Source: Populus alba (lineage: Eukaryota; Streptophyta; Magnoliopsida; Malpighiales; Salicaceae). Taken from it: a stretch of 64,000 bases of DNA. The position numbers and the translations under genes were made by a program. The notes below the pieces were generated by a model that had not been told where the DNA came from, searched no databases, and saw only the letters and a list, made by a program, of their open reading frames with translations. Positions within the stretch are counted from its first letter, which is position 1; each line of letters begins with the position of its first letter. Where the stretch lies: assembly GCF_005239225.2 (NCBI RefSeq), contig NC_133287.1, positions 18,728,519 to 18,792,518 of the forward strand, in the 5' to 3' direction. Positions 50,998 through 61,960 of the stretch are shown piece by piece.

Positions 50998-51345
50998 ACC
51001 TTAAAAAATATTTGCCATCAGTACAACACCACTAAAATAAAAAAAAATTAAAGAAAATTTCAGCATCGTTTGATATTGTGGTTGCTAATGAGGTTCACTC
51101 ACAACCACAGTTTTTCTTGTTTGGTTAAGTAAGAAACATAATTTTTTTTTTATAGGACCCACCATTTATTAAGGTTGTGTCGCAGGTTTTATCAAAAGCT
51201 ATATTTTGCTGCTTCTCCACACAGTGGAGAGTTTCACTCTCGACTGTTCACTTAAGTGAACAATTGAGTCACTTTCTATTGTTCCAGCTAGACTGGATTC
51301 GCTCCAACGCTAAAGGCATTGAGCCGGTAATTTAAAAAAAATTCA

Positions 51346-51580
51346 ATTTTTATTTTTTTAATTGTGTTTTATTTGAAAAAATTAGAAGGAGATCGCTTGA
51401 TGACGTAACATTTATAGAATTTGATTGCAATCTCAATTTTATTCTTGCCAAGTCCGACCCAGTTAAAAAAAAAGGTCAGTTTTTATTTTTAATTGTGTTT
51501 TATTCGAAAAATTAGAAGGAGATCGTTTGATGACGTAATATTTGCATAATTTAATTGCAATCCCAATTTCATTCTTGACA
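51346..51580. repeat. About 130-bp direct repeat
   Basis: 51,346-51,450 recurs at 51,478-51,580 with scattered changes. It is part of the right arm of the 49,665-51,985 element, so one half of the arm is duplicated. Confidence 0.75.
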
Positions 51581-51985
51581 ATATTTTTACTTGATGTTGT
51601 TGCACGCTTAAGAAACCATGGAAAATATAGTTCTTGTTGGATAGATTTCGTACGTGATGAAATTGCACATAGTATAATGGAATAATAAAAAATATTTGAT
51701 ATCAATATTATTATTTTATAATGTAATAACAGTAGTTAAATCTATAATATTTAAATTAAAAAACCATCAATGTGTGTGTATATATATATATTAATTATTT
51801 TATAACCTTAATTTGAAAAAGCATTGTTTTAACCAAACACATTAAACTATTTTTTGTTCAATTTTAATTTCAACCACAATTTTAACCAAACATATATTTT
51901 CCAAACTAATCTCAACTAAAAATATTTTTTTTATAAAACAATTTTTTTCAAATTACAATCAAAACAACTAACACAATACCAAATA

Positions 51986-52293
51986 TTTCTACAGTAAAAT
52001 ATCTTTCCTTTTAGTATATGTATAATGAATTGAGATGTTTTTCTTTTCTTTTATCAAATAATAATAAAAGGCAAAAATGAAATGCAAATATATTTATATA
52101 TATAATTTCATGACAAATCCAACAGATTTGTTTTTTAAATCTCCATATATTAAACACACTCAATTTATATGGCTATCAGGCACAAAATTGTCATGATGGG
52201 CTTTATATAAGCAAAACACACGTCCTTCAAAAGGCATCCACCCCACTTTCTCCCCAATTTTCTCTTACTTTCTCGCTCGAGAAAAATCCCACC
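51986..52293. promoter_or_regulatory. Upstream region of the F-box gene
   Basis: AT-rich, with a TATATAA-like motif at about 52,202 (about 90 bases before the ATG) and a C/T-rich 5' leader just before the start. This could be the core promoter; inference only. Confidence 0.4.
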
Positions 52294-54602
52294 ATGGCAG
52301 AATGGACCCATCTACCAAAAGACCTCATGGAACTAATCTCCAAACGCCTAGACACCTCCACTGACCTCCTCCGTTTCCGTTCCGTCTGCAATTCATGGCG
52401 ATCCTCAATCCCCCCTGAACCTCCCTGTTTATCTTTAAACTCCTTCAAGATCCTCCCTAACGACGGTATCTCCCACACCTCTTTTGGGTTTTCTCTGTTC
52501 AAGCGAACTGTGTTCCTTGTTGGGTTACGAATTCCCATAACCAAACAGACACACAAGGTTGGCTTGTCAAAATCGAAGAAGATGTGCCTGGTAAAAAACA
52601 CTTGTTTGATCCTTTATCGCGGTGCAGGTCAACTTCTTTGCCTACTAATCTTCCTCGTGTTCTAGATTTAATGAATCTAAGAATTCGTGAATTGGGTCAT
52701 GAATATGTTTTGCATCATGTTAATTATAAGCCGAATTCATCTAGTTTTACTGATGCTGGTAATTTATATATGGAGAAAGTTTGTGATGATTTTGTTAAAT
52801 TCCAAAACCGAGTTTGTATTGTTAACTATTCATGTTTCTGGAAAATTGGCCATCTTTAAGAGTGGGATAAGAGATGGACTATTATTAATGAAATGCCATC
52901 GCCTTTTGATGATGTTATTGTTTATAAAGGGAGGTTTTATGCTGTGGATAATACGGGGGAGGACTGTGGTAGTTGCAATGGATGCGAATTTGGGTTTAGT
53001 TGGGAATCCGGTTTTTGGTGGGGATAAGAAGTATTTGGTTGAGTCGAAGGGGGATTTGTTGCTGGTTGATATGTATTTGAGTATTGATTCTGATGAAGGG
53101 TTGAGTATCGGTTATGATGTTGTGCAGGATCTTGTTCAGTGTATGAGTGAGAGGACGGTTTGGTTTAAGGTTTTTAAGTTGAATGAAGAAGGGAAATGTT
53201 GGACTGAGGTGAAGGATTTGGAAGATCGCGTGTTGTTTTTAGGTGATGATTTGACGTTTTCTGCATCGGCTTCTGAGCTTTCTGGGTGTAAAGGGAATTG
53301 TATCTTTTTCAATGATGATTTCTTTTATTCGAGGGGGGAAGGAGATGATGGATCATTGTTTGGTCGTGATATAGGTGTGTTTGAATTGGAGAGTGGTTGT
53401 ATAGGACCTTTAAGAAATTTTCCTGATTATTCCAAGATGTTCTGGCCACCTCCTGATTGGGTTGCTTCAACGTCATTGGAAGTAAGTCTTCATTTCCCCC
53501 CAGCATTACTGTTTACATGAAGTTTCAATTTTATCTTCGCATGCTAGCTTTATCCTACTTGGATTTTGCTATTTACTTCCATACGTCTCTCAATTTGTTC
53601 GGTAAGCAGTTTGGATATGTTTTAAATGTCTTGATAGTTGCAGTTGCACTGAACTCATAGTTGTTTATTAAATATATCCAAATGGCCCTTGGCATGTCAA
53701 AGGCCATAGCTGATGCTTGATGAGCAAACTAGAACAGGGTATTGAACATAGGTATCAATCCATGGGGTGGGGGGCCCATTCTAGGTGAGGCATTTAGGAA
53801 TGCCTATTCTGAGACCATCAATCTCTACAAGGATTAATTCTGGCGAGAGCACTTAATGTGTTTGCAATGAAGAATGACAACTATGCCCCGACATGCTTTC
53901 TTATACATTTGCGCCATCATCAATCTACATCCCTCCATTGTGTAGGCTCGGGACAGGTCCTTCTGGTTCTCTTTATCAAACTTAAATGTGATAAATGACA
54001 AACTAGGACTGCCGATTATATGCTCTTTTTGAGTGGGATAGCATGGGTCACCAATCAACTTCCATAATTGAGACTTTTTGAAGAGAGCTGTTTGAATTAT
54101 TTAATCTCAAGGCAACACCATGTACTAATTTTGAATTTTTATATGAAAATTCTTTAATTTCAAATTCTACTTGCATGGAAGTCCTTTTACTTTTTTCCAG
54201 TTTATTGGCTTCTTTGTGAATGCTTAAACTCTGTTGCCAAAATACAGAATTTCTGTTGCTTTGGTAGTTTGGTAGCAAGAAATCCTTGTTTCACTGTTTC
54301 CTTGATCTAAACTGTTAATTAATTGTTGATTGTAATTTGAAGTGGCAAATATTTCCTGCTGGACTGTACTGACACATGCCTTGCAATTTTGATCATCAAT
54401 AGTTGCATACAATCGCGTTGCTTTAGGACAATCATCATGCATTAGCACGCCTGCCTGTGTATCCAATATCACTTGCACATTCAATTTATAAACATTCCTT
54501 AGCTTTATTTTTATCCATGTAATGGCATGTTTGTTTCTGATTTTGTGAATGCAACAGGTGCAGAATCAAAATCAAGTGGAAGAGCTGTCTATAGCGAAGT
54601 GA
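52294..54602 (+). CDS. F-box protein of the DUF295/SKIP23 type, frame-broken as given
   Basis: The start ATG at 52,294 opens an F-box (about residues 3-40), followed by a DUF295-type domain. Exon 1 runs to 53,481 (donor GTAAGT) and a small last exon 54,558-54,602 ends in TGA; the intron is phase 0. Reading the family through needs four frame changes: near 52,556 (minus one), 52,805 (plus one), 52,863 (minus one, G run) and 52,955 (plus one, G run). Elsewhere codons are intact, and the final 170 codons are uninterrupted. F-box proteins recruit substrates to SCF ubiquitin ligases; the partner here is unknown. It is either a young pseudogene or a gene with consensus errors; clustering of indels in base runs favours error. 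Confidence 0.75.
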
Positions 54603-55769
54603 AGAGTAGGTTGCCTATTTCATGACTGCCCTGGTAAATATTTGCAGAGCTGGCTGCTCGTAGACTGTCCATTGATGTAGTTACTGATTACTTGTTAAGG
54701 CTGTCTTGATCTCATGCGGTGATGAATCAAGTGCTGTAGTGATCAGCTGAAATTTCCTGTGATTTTGTTAGGAGTTTAATCAATGAACGACTTTTCATTT
54801 TATCTGTAAATTTAAAAAATGTTCAAGAGGCATGAGCCTTCCATATCATATTGGTCGAGCGCTTGGCAGCAGTTGTGTTCGGTCGAGTAAGCGGGTGAAA
54901 TCTCTAAACCAGCCTCTGTGGAAACTTATTGCTTTGATAGCAAGAATCAAATGACTCTGGATTCAGAAATAAACTTAATTCCTTGCTAATCAGCTGTATT
55001 GACTTCACTTTTTTGGTTCTTTTTTTAACCGATACCAAACAAGTTAGATCCACTGAGTTGGATTTTGTACATACACGGATTCAAGTATTGCCTTGTTACA
55101 CCATGAAATATGTTCAGACATTTCCATTAATATAAGCTGCTGAATGCGGTAGCTAATTAACTGTATGGCTGCAAGGACCCGCCATTAACAAAAGACAGTA
55201 TCTCGAGCACACCTTGAAATGTCGATTGAAGTTCCTCTCCTCAAGTTTTGAGTTTTGCCAGTTCTGGTTAATGATAAAATCAGCGCTGCTAACCCAACAG
55301 CACAATTTTTGCATAAAATACTTGGATAACGTTCAGGTGAAGCCTAGATTGGGACAAGCTAAAACCAAAGCTCCAATCCATTTTAGCTGAAATTTCAAAT
55401 CTCTCCAAATCTGTATGCTATCATTATTCGTTGCGTTGTGGCTGACCATTTCTGTTTTTAGTCGCTGTGATCTTTTCCAGTGTGCATGATTGGCTGATTC
55501 AAGATAAAAAAGAAAAGAAAAAGAGAGCATAATTTTTTTTTCCTGACATAGATAAAAGTAATATTCCCTCAATTACAGCTTAATTCAAAAGGGCGTGATA
55601 GAAGATTTGGAGCATGATCTTTCTATTGCTAAACAATATACAAGGCTAGAAATGAATCCTACAAACTCCTATGCAAGGAGGCTTCCAGATCACGATAATG
55701 CACTTCTTTGATAGCATTAACACAACAGCAGGTAATCTCACCCAGGGTGGGGTGGTGAGTGCTTCGAAG
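54603..55769. other. Convergent intergenic region, F-box gene / RopGEF
   Basis: Holds the two 3' UTRs. No gene is recognised. Confidence 0.5.
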
Positions 55770-58647
55770 TCAATCTCGTTCAGGAGCATCCCCAGAAACT
55801 CTTCTTGAACTGATGTTGCCAGCATATGACCAAACCCTCTCGAAGTCAGGTGACAACGGTTTTTCTAACTTTTGATCGGATGCTTCCTTAGGATTGCCCC
55901 TCTTTTGAGAAGGTGGCACCCTTTCTGGGCTTCCAGAAACTGGAGTAGAAGCAAAATAAGTTGGGGTTCCATACGGAGAGGCAAAAGGGCTTTGTTTGAT
56001 TGAGAAGGGGCTAGGAGACATTCGCTTTCTGGATAGGGTGGCCTCCTAATCCTCCTCTGTTGAAGAGGGATATGGATTCCTGCTGCAGCACATTGCTTGG
56101 TGGCATCATCAACAAAAAGAACATCGTCTATCCTTGCCATAATGTTGAAGGCCAAGCTCTCCGTAACTCTAGAGTAGCTTTCAAGAATTGACTGCCCAAC
56201 ATCCTGCAAGAAAATAAACCTTTCATCGTCTGAAAAGCATTTCCAGCATGTGCAAAACTGTTGCTGGATGGTCTAAAACAGTGTATGTGAGTGAACTTAA
56301 AGGTCCCCTTTTGTATATTTTCCAAGTGACATGCACTGAGATTAGCTATTCAACTGCCAATATATCCTGTTTACATGGCACTGAGATTAGCTATTCAACT
56401 GCCAATATATCCTGTTTACATGCATATGATAAATCAAAATGAATGAAACAACAGAATTAGTCTCTTGAAATATATATTTGTTACTGCAGTACTTTTGGAT
56501 TGAGGGATTCACCACACATTATGATGCATCATTATTTGATGATGTTGGTTAGGAGTTTCAAGTTCGAATTCTAGATCCCAACTAATAATTGAAGCAACTA
56601 CCTTGTTATATTGAATCTTGTTCATATCCAAAGCTGTCTGTGGGAGGCCAGGGTAACGAAGCCTTAAGCTCTGCAGGAGAGTTTCAGCTCGTTGGGCCAA
56701 AATCTGATTCTTGTGTGTATCTGCAACGAAGCCCTTGACCCTTGCCACTCCATGACGAGTGCTTAATATTTTTGTTATGGATATGTTTTCTATGATCTTT
56801 CTGCTTCCAGATATGCACTGCTGCCTCAACTCTGTTTGCTATTTCCAGAGTATGATGCTCTGTTGAGAGGTCAAGGCAATCAAGGAGACATTCTGGTGAG
56901 AACTTCTCAGCAGTTATGTAGCGGTAGATGATATCACCAAGGCAAGCTTTTCCATTCTGATAGCACCACAAAAGAAAATACAGAATGCTACGAATTTAGC
57001 ATCCAAAAACCACACTAGCAAAATAACAATAAGAAGAAAAAAAATCCAGGGTGTATGATTTAGATGAACCCTTTGGTTGCGTTGGTTAGAGAGATGCAAA
57101 GGAACATAAAAAAACCCTCCTCCAAATGTAGCTAATCATATTGACAAGAAAAAGACTGGTTGCAGACAAAAAATGAAACGAAGGCAAGCCATGCATGCTG
57201 CTGGGGATGTAGTTGTACTAGTCCTATGGACATATTATTTCAAAATACAGAAAGACAGACCTTGGGCAAGGTCTCCATATAAGCAGTGGGTATTTCCATC
57301 TCAACCAGCACGCTGCTATTAATAGCCATTGCTGCCTTCAATATCTGATTGGTGCAATCTCTGCACTGCTGCAACCTCTTCCTTGCATCTTCTGACAACC
57401 CATCTGGTGGCACTTTTGGACACGGCAACCACCATTTGTCTTCCTGCCTAATAGAAGGCCTCCCACCAGAAATACCCGATGGATATGTATCACAGTCACC
57501 ACCATCACCCACAACTATCCCCCGATCAACATACCAAAACTCCGTTTCACTAAAACCATCAAGCATAGTAATCAACATAGCATCAAGCTTCTTGAGTGCA
57601 GGCAGATTCACATATAAATCCGAGCGTGGTCTAGTTGCCATAACCTCATAAGTTCCCCCACCAGGAAATTGTTGTATCGAAGGTACAAGCTCAACAATCG
57701 AATCACTAACACATAACAACCATTCCATTTCCCTTTTCCACATAGATTTCTTTTGCAGCGCCAATGGCTCCAACCTCCACAACTCGCCGAAAACAGTGGC
57801 TTCAATTACAACCCAAAATTGAGCTTAAATCCATATGGGCACCACACAAACTTAACATAAATACAGAAGAAGAAGAAATCCATACATACCAGATAGATTT
57901 GTGATGGCATTTGAGATGGCAAGTGCAGTACAGACTCCTTTACCACCACCAGACATGTCCTCTCCTAGAAGCAGCTTAGCAAATCTTTCTTTCATCATTT
58001 CAACCTCTGCAGTACACACATAAAAAAAATCCAAAATATTGAACTATCGAGAACTACATTGAATGGATTAAAAAAATCTTCAACTGGCACACAATTAGGC
58101 CTTCACTTGACAATTTGCATTATAATTCTTTATGAAGAAAATCAATAAAAATTATTTGTTTCGTTTTTTGACAATAATAAATGAGAGCTCTCTTTTGAGG
58201 GACCAGAATTATAAAATTAAAATCTCAAAATCCATCTCTTTATCTTCCATTTAAAAAAAAATTGAAAATAAAAAATATCTTCTCTAGCAAAAAAAATTAA
58301 CAAAAAATGAAGTATAAAAAACCTACAAAAATAAGAAAAAAAATGTTACCAGACAAATCAGCGTCTCCTCGTTTCTCGTTCTTCGAGTCCCAAACCACCA
58401 CATCCTTGCCGCCAATAACCGGAACCATAACCGGCGCCGGGAAACAGAAACCTCCAGGCATCGGACGCGGAGATGAGGTCATCGAACTCGACACAGCGCC
58501 GCCGCCGCCATCACGACCAAACCCTCGCCGACACGAGAAACTACTCGTACTGGTACAACTTTCCGACTCGCTGACGTCAGCACTCAAACTATAGCTCCCA
58601 CACCTCTCACTACCACCTCCATCATCATCAGAAGACACGCTCCCCAT
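55770..58647 (-). CDS. ROPGEF: RopGEF: PRONE-domain guanine nucleotide exchange factor, with three one-base insertions
   Basis: RopGEFs activate plant Rho GTPases (ROPs) at the plasma membrane, often downstream of receptor kinases, to control polar growth. Exons: 58,350-58,647, 57,890-58,006, 57,261-57,799, 56,602-56,956 and 55,770-56,203, all GT-AG. The N-terminus is Ser/Gly-rich and variable, as usual. The PRONE domain spans exons 2 to 5 (strongly conserved stretches at about 57,700, 57,560 and 56,850-56,930). The C-terminal tail is Ser/Pro-rich, also typical for phospho-regulated autoinhibition. One extra base near 56,741 (C run) breaks the PRONE frame; two more near 56,075 and 56,025 break the tail. 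Removing these three would give exactly 580 codons including the stop, a normal length, so sequence error is likely. Confidence 0.85.
56333..56422. repeat. Perfect 45-bp tandem duplication in a RopGEF intron
   Basis: 56,333-56,377 is repeated without change as 56,378-56,422 in the last intron. Its perfection suggests a recent event (or a consensus artefact). Confidence 0.9.
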
Positions 58648-59754
58648 ATAGATAAAAATGAACAAGATCAGACGGTCATAAAACAAGATCTCTCTCAACT
58701 GCTGCTCATTGTACGATCAATGCAACTGATTAACTGAAAATGTGAGCAAACCAAGTGTCTCTCTGTCTCTCTCTAGAGATGTGTTTCGTTTGTCTCTATA
58801 GAAGAATGTGCTGATATTTGGTGGTGCTTCTTTTTGCTTTTCTTTTTTATTCAGTTAGGTGAGTGAATAGTGAGAGTAGTGTGATGTGATAAAGGCATGT
58901 GAGAGAGGGAGGGAGGGGGACAGAGACGGAGACGGACGTTTGCTAACTACAGTTTTGTTTTTTCTTCTTTCCGTAACAGGAGGGTTAAGCACCCGACACG
59001 CCTTCTTTTGTAGTGGGGACCATCATGTTTACTTTCTTCTTCTTCTCCTTCTTCTTCTTTAATTATGTGCTAAACCCGCAAACTTCATAAAATTTCCCAC
59101 CACAGAGGAGCTCTAATTAGGTCCCTGTGTTTTTATTATTTTAATAAAAATTCATTGAGTTTTTAAGTATTTATATTTTTGCATTATAAAAATTCATTGG
59201 CTTTTTAATAAAAAAAGGAAATAACTTGAATTTAATTTGAATGCTTAATTATCTTCTTATTTAGAATTGAAATCATTTGGAATCACAATGAAAGCATTGA
59301 ATTAATATTTTTATAGTTTATAAAAAAACAAACATGATTTTAATATGGATTGTTTCAATGATTAGGGATTCTTTTCTATAGGAAGTATTTTGATTTATTC
59401 TTCACAAATGCACTCTTAACATGATTTATTTGAAGGAATGATCTAAACTAAATATGGAAAAAAATTAATTATTATATAAAATATTATTAATAATTTTTTA
59501 AAAAATAAATTTAAAATCTCACCAATTTAAACGATAATTCTTAAGATTACGCTGCTTGTTTTCTAAACGGCTAGAATGTTTGCATGCATGGTCTGTGTTT
59601 GCCGTTACAAACATTTTGACATTGTTGCGATTCATGTTCATTGGCATCATAGCTCGCGTAATCACATCAATCAATGTACTAATTTCCTTATGAACAAACA
59701 TGATCCTGCGTAATCACTCGAGCGGTTTAAAAGATATTTGATAGCAGGATACTA
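58648..59754. promoter_or_regulatory. RopGEF upstream region
   Basis: CT- and GA-rich tracts at about 58,760-58,790 and 58,890-58,940, and a TTCTTC tract at about 59,030-59,060, are common in plant 5' leaders. Further right it becomes AT-rich without features. Confidence 0.4.
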
Positions 59755-61145
59755 ATTATTTTTAAAAATAATTTTTATTTAAAAATATATTAAAATAATA
59801 TATTTTTTTATTTTAAAAAATTTATTTTAACATTAACATATCAAAATAATATAAAAACATAAAACAAACTAATTTAAAATTACAAAAATTACAAAAATCG
59901 GGCTAGGCATTTTCTTAATGCTGATGGTATTTTCAAGATAACTCTCCAAATTCAAACCTTCCTCTCTCGTTTTATTCAAACGAATCTCTTCCAGATCAAC
60001 ACCTAATCAAGAACAATCTCTTTATATATTGTAGATACTCGTATTTTGTCCATGCCCATTATTACATCTTGATCTTTCTCTTTCAAAAAAACTACATTAA
60101 CTCTTTAATTCAAATTTTATTTCAGATAAAATCCCATGGACGCCTAATCATATGGATTAAATCAAATAGGATGTTTTGAGTGCAATATACAGAGTTCGGT
60201 CAAAATTTAATTTTTTTTTATTTTAAAATTATTTTAATGTGTAAATTTTAAAAATAAAAAAATATTATTTTAATATATATTTTAAATAAAAATACTTTAA
60301 GAAATAACTGAATCCACGAATCATGAACGACGCTCATGGATGCTGTCCCTTTGTATGGTAACCTGGTTGACAAACTAGGTTAGTTTAGTAGCCATGGTGG
60401 ATTTTGCAGCGATGTGACAAGGGAAGGGCGATGTGGAGGTAGGAGGAGATAACGAAGAAATGTGGAACCTAGGCAATGATTTGGTTGGCAATGGAGGGAA
60501 ATAGCCACAGCGTACAAATGAAACGTTACGGGCGGTTTTTTTTGGCGGGACAGGGATACAAAGCAGGCGTCCTCAGTTAATGAGCCATGGGCGTGTGTTT
60601 CAAAGCGTCTGATTAGGATACCTGTGCGCTTAAAATTTTAGTTTCATCATTTTCAGTGCAGAAAGAAGTCAATTGATTTTAATTAATCTTGACCGGTAAA
60701 TCACAGCTCGAACCTCCAGCTATTAAATATGTTTCGATTACATCCCTCGACAAAAATATTTACCGAATTTGATCGCATGGAATCTATTAAATCGACGGTC
60801 TTTGATCTCACAACGAGGCAAGAGTATCGGAGAGAATCTAAAAGCTGCTAAAAGCCTGGCGTGTGCGTGTGAAGGAGAAGTATTCGCTCTTGGATTTGAT
60901 TGCGTGTAGTTTATATACAAATCAATCCCATGCTACGTATTTCCTTTTTTACGTTCGAGGCTGATGAGCGTCTTGTAGAATGATTGTAAATATTATTTTT
61001 TAAAGTATATTTTTAGATTTATATTAAATAAATAAATAAATATATATATATATATTATTTTTATATAAATATTTTCAAAATGATTAAAAAACATGAAAAA
61101 AAATTTAATTTTTAACTAAAAAATTTAAAAATATAATTTTAAACA
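59755..61145. repeat. AT-rich dispersed repeat copies, gene-poor DNA
   Basis: Three copies of an AT-rich repeat (about 59,755-59,890, 60,208-60,302, 60,980-61,145), recognised by a TTAAAATAAT...ATCAAAA...AATTTAA layout. The 60,208 copy is in the opposite orientation. The stretch 60,310-60,980 is richer in GC and unmatched. No gene is seen. Confidence 0.5.
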
Positions 61146-61784
61146 GTGCCCGAGATTATCGACCAAAACAGCACGTGTTCACGTCCTGATTTTTTCGAAG
61201 CAATTGATTTTTTCGAAGCAATTTATTCTATGTCATTAAGATCACCAATCAGATGGTTATTATTTAATGACATTCATAAACTATTATCTCCTTTGACCAA
61301 CGCTCATGCCATTTCTATCATTCTTGAAATTAAATCCCGGCCCTTGATATTAAATGATGGGCACATGTTTTTAAATTTGGGGTTAAATTGTTATTTTTTT
61401 ATTGTTTCTACTATTCATCCAACCAAATTATCTCTTTCTTTAATGTAAATTTGAAGTAAAGATGACAATAAGATAAATTAAATTTAAAATGATAAGATCG
61501 AAAGTAAACTGATTTACTGTTCAGTAAAGATTGAAAGATGACCATGCACTTTTTTTTAAGTAATGGTGGCTCGTGTCCTTCCAAAGGTCATTGGAATTAA
61601 ATCTGGGCCGTTGAAACAGTACCAAGAGTGATAGGCACCGGGTGTAGTAAAAGCAGTGGAGGATGTAAAGTTGATGCAGGCTTTTGATTTGTAGTGAGGA
61701 CCAGCATAATACCATGGAGGTACGTGCACGTGACAATCTTTAAGCGGTGGAAACCAGAGGTGTTCTTAGATAAGATGGTGTTTG
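61146..61784. other. Intergenic with an unsupported 100-codon ORF
   Basis: 61,146-61,448 (plus) is open for 100 codons, with a repeated FFEAI word encoded by a short direct repeat. No domain is recognised, and I do not call a gene. Confidence 0.4.
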
Positions 61785-61960
61785 GGAGTATGATAATTAT
61801 TATTTTTAAAAGTATTTTTTTATCTAGAAATATATTAAAATAAATTATTTTTATTTTTTAAAAAATATTTTTGATATCAACATATCAAAACGATCTAAAA
61901 ACATCAAAAAAAATTAAATTTAAGCCAATTTGTTTTTGAAATTTCATAAAACACAGTTTA
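61785..61960. repeat. AT-rich dispersed repeat, best-preserved copy
   Basis: Has the same layout as the copies at 31,735, 32,075, 59,755, 60,208 and 60,980, including GATATCAACATATCAAAACG. Probably a Salicaceae MITE or MITE-derived repeat; it lacks clear ends. Confidence 0.55.

Larger units (their letters stand above)
49665..51985. mobile_element. Non-autonomous transposon with long inverted repeats
   Basis: Outer arms of roughly 450 bp are inverted copies: 49,670-50,110 matches the complement of about 51,490-51,985, including the end motif TTTGGTATTGTG and the internal motif AAATTAGAAGGAGATC. The interior (50,110-51,480) has an array of palindromic units (50,230-50,430), an (ATT)n tract at 50,966-50,995, a second TIR-like start at about 51,068, and a 130-bp direct repeat at its right end. 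No transposase ORF is present. The long-arm foldback type is inferred. Confidence 0.65.

Noticed and set aside
58890..58940. GA-rich tract as a coding exon
   Set aside because: Low-complexity leader or promoter sequence upstream of the RopGEF start; no open frame with splice sites.
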